In this document: in pieces, positions 1 through 10,000 of the stretch
Layout: the number at the start of each line of letters is the position of its first letter
How positions within the stretch are numbered: the first letter of the stretch is position 1
Assembly: GCA_024138015.1 (NCBI GenBank)
Contig: JAMXBB010000003.1
Span: 17,737,498 to 17,801,497 of the forward strand
Source: Lumnitzera littorea
Taxonomy: Eukaryota > Streptophyta > Magnoliopsida > Myrtales > Combretaceae
Direction of reading: 5' to 3'
DNA: 64,000 bases
Made by a program: the position numbers and the translations under genes
The notes under the pieces: generated by a model
Told to the model about the DNA's origin: nothing
What the model saw: the letters and a program-made list of their open reading frames with translations, nothing else
Databases searched by the model: none

Positions 1-2230
1 CTAAGATAGCACTTGTAAAAATAATTTCTATTTTAGGATGATTCATATGGTAAGATTGTTCACACGGTGGGATTGTTGTGACTCCACCTTTTCGGAACGT
101 GATATATTATTAAATGAGTAAGAAAGAATACCTGTTTGCTAGAACTTTTTTACCACTTCAATTATGAATCCTCAAATTGTTGCCCAATGTATTTTATAAA
201 AAAGGTCATTGAACAATCTAGGTCTAAGGTTTAATGCGTTTGTTGATGGTCGAGCCTCAGTCCAAGGCTCTAAAAGCCCAAGCCCATCAGAAGAACTCAA
301 CCAGTGCAATATCAAGGCCATTTCAACTTAGATGAAGGATGGCCTCACATTCACTCAAGCTTTGTCCATCCTACTCGAGGTTGACCCCGATCACTTTATA
401 GGCCTTCATTAGGAGCATCTCTTTCCTAGTCCCTAACTTGAGAGGAAGGCTAGCCTCTAGTCTTAAAGACTTCTTTAGAAGAGCTTATTGGTCAACAAGC
501 TGAGCATAATCCCCTCTTTTTGCTTTTTTCTCTCTCATTATTAAATGTTGAATAATCACTTGACACTCAGCTTATAGCCTAATTATTGGATTAGGGTGGC
601 TACCCACTACTGATGTGATAAGCTTGTCTTTTAAGCCTCCATCAATTGAAAAAAAGTTGGTTGTCTTTTCTCATACTAGCAGTACTACCCCCTTAGAATC
701 CATCCCAACCAATCCCCTTTTACCATATATCTAAGCAAGTTAGATCTCTTAACTTATAAATAGGAGTAAAGACATTGGGTAAGGGATCCTTTTGGCCACT
801 CTTGAGAACTCTCTTAATCTCTTTACTCCATTTATTATGATTCCTATTCTCTTCTTGCTAACTCGAGTGTCAGTGGGCCTTCATTAACTATGCTATAAGG
901 GGCTTTTACAAGTCCTCCACCATACATGGCTGATAGACCATTAGGAGTTTACTGAGGAGTTATACTCGTGATACACACCATTACCATCTTCTTAATTGAA
1001 GAGCTACATATTTGACCTCTAACCCTTTAATTGGTTTGATAAGAGTATCATTTAACTCTTGATTAACAACCACATCGACATTTCTAAGCACTTCGTCAAT
1101 ATTTGATGTAAAGATTCCTTTATAATAATCAACAAAAGCCTTTACAATCTCATTCTCATCGTGTAGCTACACTCTTTCTAAGTTCTTGATTTCTAATAAA
1201 CAATTCTTTACTCTCCTTCTCAAGGTACATTGATGAAAGAATTTCATATTCTTATCCGTACATTTCAACTAAGTAATCCTCGATCATTGACTCTAACATA
1301 TCTCCTCTTACTTAAAAATGAACCTGGGCTCCTGATGTAGTATGTCCTCTTTAGTTATCATCTCCTCACTCACAGTTAAAGCTTGGATTTTAGCTGTCAT
1401 AGTGTGATTTTCTCCAATTCTCTTTATATTATTCCACATTATAGATTTAATCTAGGTTATCAATGCCTTTCTAATGTTGTAAAGCTTCTCCATCAAACTG
1501 ATACAATCCCTTTAGCTTCATATTGCATCTAAGTGTTTTCAATAATTTGTTTGTATCCATCCTCATTTAACTAGAAGTTCTCAAACCTCAAGTAATCTTG
1601 GTCGCATGCTATTTATCGAAGTGATGCCTAGAAGAGAGTGGTCATTGCCATGTGTTGGAAGGTTGGTGACTAGTGTCTTAGGAAACTGACTTAGCTACTC
1701 AACATTGCATAAAGCTCTACCTATACTTAGACCTTCTTTCGCCAGGTTGCCATTTTGTCTTTACTTCGCCTACATATAGAGCTGTCCCTTAAAGCCAATA
1801 TCAACGAATTTACAATTCGAAATCATGCTTCTAAATTATTGCATCTACCTTTTTAGACTTACTTCTTCTCTACTTTTCTCTTCTTTGCAACTGTTCTTAT
1901 TTAAATCCCCTACCAATATCCATGGCATGCCCATGTCGATCTCATTTAATCCCCATTAACATCCATAGCATGTCCATGCTACAAGAAAACCTCCTTAAAT
2001 AATTCCATAATTGCAAATGATTGGAAAAAATTGAGTTGACACAACACCATGTAATTCTTACAATGCTATACCATTTAAAACCTTTACCTGAAGTCTTAAC
2101 AACATCTGTATTAAAGCTTTCAACCACTACCTACACATCCTCTTTCCACCAAAGTGCTAGACCTACACTTAAGCCTCTTTGAGTCTACATACAAGCTCTT
2201 CTCAAAACCTAATGTCCTCCTAATATCGTC
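1..2230 (-). mobile_element. Degenerate L1-type LINE fragment (endonuclease and reverse transcriptase)
   Basis: Read on the minus strand, this is a decayed plant non-LTR retrotransposon ORF2. Near 1633-1720 it reads ALCNVEWLSQFPKTLVTN then LPTHGNDHSLL, matching the end of the LINE endonuclease domain (usually RALCN..W...FP...V.HLP...SDHSPL). Near 1060-1150 an uninterrupted stretch reads VDYYKGIFTSN and EVLRNVDVVVNQEL, matching the linker before the reverse transcriptase. Beyond an insert, at about 170-205, FYKIHW and the lines after it match the RT start (FYQ.HW..VG..V). Further on, VNNLTI precedes a weak match to the NFRPISLCNV motif. There are many stops and frame changes, so no protein is made. 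Sequence order confirms minus orientation; the element runs off the left edge. Assignment to L1-like LINEs rests on motif memory, not a search. Confidence 0.75.
226..985 (+). mobile_element. LTR-like insert inside the LINE (probable solo LTR)
   Basis: This block separates two parts of the LINE reverse transcriptase that should be contiguous, so it is an insertion. It has LTR features: a TATAAATAG box at 755-763 followed by a CT-rich transcript-like leader and no reading frame. Its style (paired short words such as aaggccat and ggcctca) recalls LTRs of Tat/Athila-type gypsy elements. I could not find clean terminal TG/CA ends with a target duplication, so the ends are approximate and the solo-LTR call is an inference. 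Confidence 0.45.
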
Positions 2231-2879
2231 ACTAGATAATCATTATATTTATTCATTATATCATATCATGTTCAATTATTTTATTCAATTCATGGTATAG
2301 TATGTTTTTAATATTATTTATATTAGGATTGGGCAAAAAAATGGCAAATTATAAATTGAACCATAAATCAAATTGAAAAATAAGTTTTTTTTAACCGTTT
2401 AATTTATGATTCGATTTAATTATATATAAACGGTTCGTGGTTCAGCTTGGGAAAGTGAATGAAATTGCATAGTTATGAATCAAACCATTTAGTTAAATAA
2501 AAAAAAATTATACAATTTTTTATACTTTTTAATATTTTTTTCATCGATCTTAATAAATTTTATCAAATTTTTTATCTCTTATTGTTTTTTTATCTTAATT
2601 TTGTGTTAATTATTAAAATTAAGTTGAGTGAATTTCATTTAAAATTTCATATTTATTTGAGATAAAAATATTTACTAAAAATTTAATATAAATGGTTCGA
2701 ACTGTAGATTGAACTAAATCGAATTTGTTTTAATTAGATTTAAAAAATTTATGAACAGAATTGTATGATTAAATTGGACTTAAAAATAAAAAAGAAATCA
2801 AACTGTTATATTAAATTTAATTTAGTAAAAAAAAAAGCCAACCAATACCTATTCGAACCACTCGCCTCTAGTTTATATT
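2231..2879. other. A+T-rich spacer, no gene seen
   Basis: Strongly A+T-rich non-coding DNA. Several words of the type aaccgttt, cggttcg and gaattaaatcg recur in both orientations between about 2340 and 2720, as in relics of small DNA transposons, but I could not define terminal repeats or a target duplication. Confidence 0.4.
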
Positions 2880-3670
2880 CGTTCTTATCTTATGAGCTTT
2901 TAAGGGTAGTGATGAAAGCCGTTCACTGACGAGCCATAGTTTGCAAACCCCTCCAGGGAATTTCGTTAAACGCGGGTCCCATCTGTGCACAAACACTGCT
3001 GAGAAGTTGCTTTCGGTGAGACTAAAAACTCAAAAGAGTTTTACGTAAGAAGAGATGCACGGGATGCGAGGAGTCGTGGAATAACACGTGATAAATGCAT
3101 TAGTGATTACAAACAGACAATCTCGAAGAGCGACATTTGTCCAAAGGCGGTTGATTTTTCACGTAATAAAAATATATTCATTTTCTAATAATATTACTAA
3201 GAGATATAACATCACTAAAAGTTGTAAAAAATTGATTAAGTATTAATATTTTTACCGTTACTAAAAAAAGAATTACCGCAAATAAAATACTTTATTATCA
3301 TAAAATACAGTAAACGAATAGAAAAAGAAAATCAGTTGGCGACTTATCTAAAAATATCTCGAATGAATTAACCGTACGATGCCGACCCCGGGTATGATAC
3401 AAAATAATTGTCTACAATGCACGCGGTGCGCATTGATTTTCAATTTTGCATGTTGAAGTTGACTGATGACTGTGAGTTACTACGTCTGCGCCTCTTACTT
3501 TTTATTTGATTGGACAGACATGGAGAAGATCTGGTCGAACTTGAATTCCTTATCACCCATTCTTTGATTAAATGTCACAGATGACGTCACCACAACCATC
3601 ACTTGGCACGTCCTCCGATAAATAAGTTCAGAAAAGAAACCTGTTTGTTTGATTTTTTTTTTCTCCATTC
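2880..3670. promoter_or_regulatory. Promoter-like unique stretch without a downstream gene
   Basis: This stretch is less A+T-biased than its surroundings and carries plant promoter words. There is a palindromic G-box core CACGTG at 3085-3090, a palindromic TGACGTCA (the CRE/as-1 type core bound by bZIP factors) at 3582-3589, and a GGCACGTCC word with ATAAATAAG just after it, followed by a CT-rich run at about 3650-3680. No coding region follows on either strand before the transposon at 4208. It could be the remains of a gene promoter or a conserved non-coding segment; motif presence alone does not show function. Confidence 0.25.
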
Positions 3671-4012
3671 CCCTCTTATATATATCTTTTTGGCGTATTT
3701 AAATTATATATTTATTACGAATAAGATAGCAAAAAAACAGATAGATATAAATATATATATAATACATTTATAAAATTAAATTTCTTTTAAATCCCTATAA
3801 ATTAAGTTAGACACTTTAATTTATTCATTTTTTATAAAAATACTCATTCATTTTTGCAGAAGCACCAAACAAAATTTTCATTATAAAAGTATGTGAATTT
3901 TTATACTCTAATCACCACTTTTATTATAAATATAAAATAAAAATATGTAAGATAATTTACAAATATTAAATTTCAAATACATATGAGATTAGACAAAGAA
4001 TAAATATAGATA

Positions 4013-4034
4013 ATATATATATATATATATATAT
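4013..4034. repeat. AT dinucleotide microsatellite
   Basis: An uninterrupted run of alternating A and T in A+T-rich spacer just left of the SIRE-type element. It is likely length-polymorphic. Confidence 0.9.
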
Positions 4035-4207
4035 AAAGAAAATCTAGAGTCTTGATTTGTTTTGAAAGTATATATAGTTCTATAATATTCAAGATTTGAT
4101 ATCATAGTCATTTTCATGACTTTCTAAACCACCTTAAGACCTATTTCCTATGGAATATACATGTTACAAGGTAGATCCATAATTTTTTTTCTTTATCTTT
4201 TTATTAC

Positions 4208-4916
4208 TGTTAAGTTTTCTCTTAATATATTTTAATGATAACAAAAAGATGTATCTGAACTTAATAAGATTTTTGAGTATACAAGGTGTTTAGAAGAAAG
4301 TAAGTTGTCAAAATACATATCGATAAGTCAGAATATATATCAACAAGTCAAAACGTATAATAGCATCAAAACATAAGTCAGAATTTATATAAGCAAATAT
4401 CTCTATGTGTGTTTGGAAATAAGTTCAGCTAATGTATCTAAGTTATTTTAACTAACTTGAACAAATTAACTCGGGCAATTATGCAAGAAGGCCCGACTCT
4501 ACTTTATTGAGTATATTTGGATAATATATTCAATTTTGTTATATTAAGATGGTAAAATCTATGGGGATTTAAAAAATGCTCCATAATTAGTTTTAGAAAT
4601 TTAAGTTATTAAGTTTTAAACAGTTAGTTTTCTGACAATGACGGTTAGAATTGCTCAAGGTTTGAAATATAGTCAGCACATTAATTGGAAAATGATTCTG
4701 ATATACTATTTGTATAAGAATCTTTTGGACACATTAAGTTTAAAATAAGTACTTAGTAGTTTATTGAGGATACAGTTTGTTAGATTCAAATTTTTTTTAG
4801 CTTGAATATATCTTACAGATAAGCTCGAATATTCTTGTGTAATCCAACCTGATTTTCTTATGGGTTTTGTTTAAACAAAATCAATTTTGATATTGTAGAA
4901 GTATCTCATGAAAATA
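4208..4916 (+). repeat. Truncated left LTR with an inverted tail
   Basis: Positions 4208 to about 4868 align directly with the start of the right LTR at 7077, with many substitutions. The next ~50 bases (4866-4916) instead match the reverse complement of 7989-8040 inside the right LTR, pivoting on the palindrome GTTTAAAC. The remaining ~700-900 bp of LTR and any primer-binding site are missing here, so the 5' end was rearranged by inversion plus deletion. Confidence 0.65.
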
Positions 4917-5114
4917 AGATTCAACCAGACTTCAAACAGTGTTTCGTCGGTCTAAGAAAAACACAAAAACTGTCACCATGAACCTTGTGGATAAACTTTT
5001 TGACTCCATAAGTTGCCTCATAATAATCCAACTGAGGCTTCACCAAACCTTAACCCTAACCCTCATCCAAGCTTTGTACCCAAACCAAGTTAAGACCAAG
5101 ATTCTTATCATTCT

Positions 5115-6344
5115 ATGGAAAATGTGGAAACAAAGAGTGTGTCAAAAAGTGAGGCTTCAGAAGAAAAGACACCCAAAGGAGAAAAGAAAAGGAGAGCCTC
5201 TCAAAGAAGAAAATCAGGAACAAAAGCGGGGACAAGCTTTGATTTTGAAGTTTCATCCAAGAAAATTAAGAAAAAATCTTCATGAGATCAGAAAAGAAAG
5301 CGGTCTAAGGATTTTCGTAAAGGTTAGAAAGAGAGTAAGAAAGTTGTTAGAAAAGTTAAAGGTAAACTTGTTCAATTGAATTATTTCGATTTTTCATATT
5401 TCTCTAAGAACGGGTTACACATTGACAAAATGGTAGACTTTCTAGGGTGTAGGAAATTCTGTGAATTGAATGAAGTTGTATATGGTGAACTTGTGGTAGA
5501 GTTTTATAAAAATGTAGATTTCAGCAAAAAGGATGTGATCAAATCTAAGGTTAATGGGAAGAAAATAGAACTAACCAGGAAAGATTTGATCAATTGTTTT
5601 GAATTAAAGGATGTAAAAGTGATACAGAATTAATAGGCTTATCCAAGAGGGAGTTGTTCAAACATTTGAATGATGGAGTTGAAGTAATTGTGGATAGAAA
5701 TGTTTTTATATTTGACTTTGAGCTTATTGTAAGAATTTTGCATAAAGTGTTCGTAAGTTGTATACTACACAAAAGAGGCAGTACCACAATCGTATCTACT
5801 GAAGATGTTCTAGTCTTGTTGAGCATCAAACTAAAATAGGATTTAGACATTCTAGGGTAGATTCTGAGACACATGCAAAGAAATCTAGATAGTAAGCCTT
5901 ATGGATCTATGATTATGAGGTTACTGATGTTTAAGGGATTTAAGTTTCTTAATGTTTCAAAAATGCCTATACCAAGTAAAAGAATTGGACAACTTGTTTT
6001 CAAGCATATGGGAATTTTTGTGAAAAAAAAAACTATGGTTTATAGAGGATATGACTCATTATATCCATCTCCATAATAGGACAAGAAATTTCAATTTTGC
6101 TGAGTATGGACTTGAGGGGGAGTCACAAATTCAAGGACCTAGATTTGATGACTTTGATATTTCAGAAATTGGGTCAGAAGGTGTAAAAGAAGATCCCAAA
6201 GGAAAAGGAAAGCAAGTTGTACCACCAAAAAAGAAACAGAAGAAGGAGTATGTGCCAATAACAGGGGGAGACCTTAACCTTAGAAAAGGAAAAGATAGAA
6301 CCATATCAGAAATTGAGTCAGAAAGTGACTCAGAACTTATTTAG
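5115..6344 (+). pseudogene. Broken gag-like gene of the SIRE-type element
   Basis: From the ATG at 5115 a basic, Lys/Glu/Ser-rich leader runs in one frame, with two in-frame stops, into NYFDFSYFSKNGLHIDKMVD (from 5379) and KSKVNGKKIELTRKDLINCF, ending at a stop near 5633. The frame then shifts: from about 5640 it reads LSKRELFKHLNDGVEV, HKVFVSCILHKRGST, STEDVLVLLSIKLK, two stops, then KPYGSMIMRLLMF to a stop near 6074. A second shift carries an acidic/basic tail to 6344. The pattern (LELNE...Y..LV.EFY, a variable segment, V...LL.RGS....T.EDV.LL..IK, then PYG..I.RLL) matches a plant-specific uncharacterised ORF, often labelled putative plant transposon protein, carried by non-autonomous retroelements. 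Its biochemical role is unknown. At least four stops and two frameshifts show it is dead. Confidence 0.6.
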
Positions 6345-7076
6345 ATCAACCTCAAGTAAACTTCTTCTAATCCTTTGAACTTCAGTAAACTAGACTTGGA
6401 AATGATTTCTAAGATCATTGAGGAAAAATTTGGTGAACAAAAGACACAACAAAAGATCAACCCTTCACCAAATGCCTCACTTCGTCAACCCCTAACTCAT
6501 GACATTATACCCTTTGAAAAATCAGTCCCTTAAGATCAATCTCTTGTACTTAAGCCAACAACTGTTATTGCTTTAGAAATTTCTTTAGCTTTGGTACCAT
6601 ATGTACCATTATCTATTCCTCCATCCATTCCTACTAAATCTGTTTAAAAACTTTCTTTAGCTTAAGGAAGTCTAGCCAAGAAGTACACTTATACAAAAAC
6701 AACGACTCACAAGAAAACCAAACCTCAAAAGAAGTTGTAATCTTTTCAATTTTTGTCAGTTGCTCTCTCCAACAAGTTGTTTGTTTTCGTTTAGTTAGTT
6801 TTGTTTTCTAAATAAGTTTCTTACCTTATCAGAACTTATGTACTATGTTTCTTCAATCAATGGATCTCTTTCTTTTATATTTTTCATATATTATGATTAC
6901 AGGGAGCATTTGAATGTTTTCAATGATAGCAAAAAGGGGAAGAATTTTTAGGCACAAAAACTTCTTAAAGTTAAAAAGCTTAAAATTTAGTCAGAAAGTT
7001 CAAACCTTTGCTTATGATTGTGTTGATACATGTTTTTGTGTAAATGTTGTTTTGTTATTATCAAAAAGAGAGAGAA

Positions 7077-8724
7077 TGTTGAGTTTTCCCTTAATATAAT
7101 TTGATAATAATAAAAAGATGTATATGAATGTAACAAGATTTTAAGTATGCAAGATGTTTAGAAGAAAGTAACTTGTCAGAATATATATCGGCAAGTTAGA
7201 ATGTATATTAGCGTCATAACATCAGTAAAAATGTATATTAGCAAACATCTTTGTATGTGTTTGGAAATAAGTTCAGCTGTTGTTTCTAAGTTGTTTTAAC
7301 TAACTTGAACAAATTAAGTTGGACAATTGTGCAAGAAGGCTTAGTTTTACTTTATTGAGTATATTCAAGTAATATATTCAATTTCATTCTACTAAGATGG
7401 TAAAGTCTATAGGGATTTAAGAAGATGCTTAAGAATTAGTTTTAGAAATTTGAGTTATTAAGTTTTAAACAGTTAGTTTTCCAACAATCACGGTTAGAAT
7501 TGCTTAAGGTTTGAAATATAGTTAGGACATTAATTGGAAAAGGATTTTGATATACTTTTTATACAAGAACCTTTTGGACACATTACGTTTAAAATAAGTA
7601 TGGCTATTAATAGTTTATTGAGGATATGGTTTGTTGGATTCAGATTTGTTTTAACTTGAATATATCTTACAGATAAGCTCGAATATTCTTGTGTAATCCA
7701 ACCTGATTTTCTTATGGGATTTGTTTTGACAAAATCTAAATAAAGATATTGAAGAAGGAAGAAGGAAGAAGGAAGAAGATTTGTTCATGGTAGTTAAGAT
7801 AAGAAGTGCTGGATTTGTTCTTATCTCTTTATCCTTATCTTTATTATTTGAATATTTGAATTTCTACGAAGACAATAGAGGATTGGAACTCATCATTACA
7901 TGCAACAACCTTCGAATCACACAAGCATGGCAAAGGAACAAATCTAGAATAACTTGGTTTGAAATTTCAAATTTCAATTTTCGATTCCTATTTTTATGGG
8001 ATACTTCTACAATATCAAAACTAATTTTGTTTAAACAAAAATATTATGGAGAGAAATCTAGAAATAGCCGTTTATAGCTATTATGTGAAGGTTTATTTAA
8101 TTTAAAGTCACTACTGATCAAAGGGATACTGTACACTCAATATTAGAACCAAAGTTAAAAATACTCTTGAGCAGATTGTCAAAAATTGTGTTAGAAATTG
8201 AGCAAAAATAGCTTTGTTATTTCATTGTCATTGCTTTGATGCGAAAGTTATAAAAAGATATTTATTTATAATGTTTTAGTTTCATTGTATACATTATTGA
8301 CATTGTATCTTAAGTGTGAGAGGATTAGAAAATTCTCTAAGTCCTATGTTTAGCTTAAGAAGAAGCTAATGAGATGGGATAGAGAAAAAGATTGGATATC
8401 TTTATAATCTCTCATTGATTTTTACTTATTGAAATACTTGGACTAGTGGAACGATACTGGCAATGAAGACTAGGTCCCCAACAGTGGAGCTAGAAAAGAG
8501 CAGTAGGCAAAAGGCCAAAGCTCTATAAAATTACTTACCTGATCTTCTTACTCCTTAACTTCTATTCCTTTTAATTGTCATTATTATTTGCTCTTTGAGT
8601 TAACAATCAATTTCCAACTACTTCTCCATTCAAGATATTAAGAGGGATTTTTTAATTCATAAATTTTAGTTTTTGCAAAAATATATCGATCCACCCCCTT
8701 CTTGATATCTTATTAGGACCAACA
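7077..8724 (+). repeat. Right LTR of the SIRE-type element
   Basis: The full-length copy is about 1.65 kb, starting TGTTGAG after the polypurine tract and ending CCAACA before ATTAC. It contains a GGAAGAA tandem run (7750-7779) and the segment 7989-8040 that appears inverted in the left LTR. Open frames within it, including one near 7781-8077, have no recognisable protein and are treated as chance. Confidence 0.75.
7750..7779. repeat. GGAAGAA tandem microsatellite
   Basis: About four head-to-tail copies of a 7-base purine unit within the right LTR. The left LTR lacks the run because it is truncated before this point. Confidence 0.8.
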
Positions 8725-8729
8725 ATTAC

Positions 8730-9026
8730 AATTATATTACCACACATTCTAGAGATAATATCAAATTTACTATCTAAACTTTAAGTTTTTGTCCTTTTTC
8801 TTTGTAATTTATAGACATGAGCTTTGAACTTACTAGATAACAAGTCAAAGAGATTGTACAATACGTGAATAATAGTTTGAATAATGATTAGAATTTTTTT
8901 AAAAAACAAAATATGTAAATATAATTTAATGTTTATTTATTATAAAAAAGGTATATTAAAAAAAATTCTTCAATCAATGTAAAATCTTAAAAACAAATAA
9001 GATTAACTAGGGTATATTAAAATAAG
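8730..9026. other. A+T-rich spacer, nothing recognised
   Basis: Between the ATTAC target duplication and the start of the LINE ORF1 similarity. No reading frame, repeat or signal is supported here; it may include the 5' leader of the LINE. Confidence 0.4.
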
Positions 9027-9995
9027 AGATGTCTTATGGAAACCTTAGCCTCCTTAAGGATGAATTGAGTGATCAAGCTCAATGAAGTAAAAAACGTACG
9101 GCAATTGATAATGAAAATTGCCCTAAAGCAGTGGATTCCAATGGATTAGGGTTGAACACATCAACATAGACATATCGTATGTCGTTTAGAGATTCGATGC
9201 TCACAAATATTTTGGGAGCATATGAACATCATTGTTTTGAAAATGCACCTAATATTGCAGAAATGGAGCACAATATTGAGAATGTTATTGAAGAGGAGAT
9301 ATGGTTAAATGAATCAATGGAAAAAGGTGAATGCTACATGGTCTTCTCAAAAGCTAAAAAAGAGTGTATTTGTGCACCTTAGCAATGCTAAAGTCATGAG
9401 ACCGAATCTGGGATACAAAATTATGTTGGTTCGAATAAAACACATGTGGAGATCAATGAGTAATTTGAAAATTATCAATGTAGGCATAGGAGTTTAATTG
9501 CTGACTTTAGACAATAATATGGATTTCCAATGGGTTATTAAAAATAAACCGTAGTTCATTAATGGTCACTACCTAGCATTGAGAAAATGGGAACTGGATT
9601 TCGTATAGATCAAATAGCCTTTAGCTCAGTTGCGATATGGGTGAGAATTATAGGTCTCCCAGTTGAGTATTATTCTTCCCTTACCATTAGGAAAATCAGG
9701 GAAATGATTAGGTTGGTACTTAGATATGGTTTATACATGGTTGGTTTAGAAAGGGTTACATTTGTACTTATTTGTGTTCAAGTAGATATGAATACACTCT
9801 TAAAACACACTATGGTGATAAATAAATTGAAATATCAAATTCAATACAAAGGGCTCTCGAATCTATGTGGTTTTTATGGTAGATTAAATCATAATAAATT
9901 CACATGCACACTTAAGGATGAGAAAGAAAAATTTGCAGAGCAAGTGGATGCAAGGAATAGTAAAATTGTTAATGCAAAATAGGTAGCTTTCAATA
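9027..9995 (+). pseudogene. LINE ORF1-like RNA-binding protein remnant
   Basis: From about 9027 (MSYGNLSLLKDELSDQAQ) through SFRDSMLTN at 9182, the frame resembles the start of plant LINE ORF1. At 9510-9610, GFPMGY and GHYLALRKWE resemble the domain preceding the knuckle (DUF4283 type). The open stretch 9587-9982 reads AFSSVAIWVRIIGLPVEYY, the hallmark VAVWVRLPGLPIEYY block, then YKGLSNLCGFYGRLNHNKFTC. The latter is a CCHC knuckle in which the second Cys is Tyr (C-x2-Y-x4-H-x4-C). Stops and frame changes lie between these blocks. ORF1 proteins coat LINE RNA; this copy cannot. The frame passes a TAG just after 9982 and resumes beyond the solo LTR with KEPYMSYERPMINKR, resembling the family's GPWM..R segment. 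Confidence 0.65.
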
Positions 9996-10000
9996 ATGTT

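Larger units (their letters stand above)
4208..8724 (+). mobile_element. Non-autonomous SIRE-type (Ty1/copia) terminal-repeat element
   Basis: Both ends carry the same five bases, ATTAC, at 4203-4207 and 8725-8729, as expected for an LTR-element target duplication. The right LTR (7077-8724) begins TGTTGAGTTTTC and ends GGACCAACA. It is preceded by a purine-rich primer TCAAAAAGAGAGAGAA (7061-7076), the arrangement seen in SIRE/Maximus copia elements. A second purine tract, AAAAAGGGGAAGAA, lies at 6931-6944. The left LTR starts TGTTAAGTTTTCTC at 4208 and parallels 7077-7730, but stops after about 660-710 bp. The interior encodes only a broken gag-like protein. No protease, integrase or reverse transcriptase is visible, so it needed enzymes from a relative. 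Confidence 0.8.

Noticed and set aside
5043..5064. Telomere-like CCCTAA words
   Set aside because: Only about two imperfect copies; far too few for an interstitial telomeric repeat, and inside a retroelement interior.
7781..8077. 98-codon frame in the right LTR
   Set aside because: No recognisable protein, and the left LTR copy lacks it. LTRs of this length often contain chance frames.
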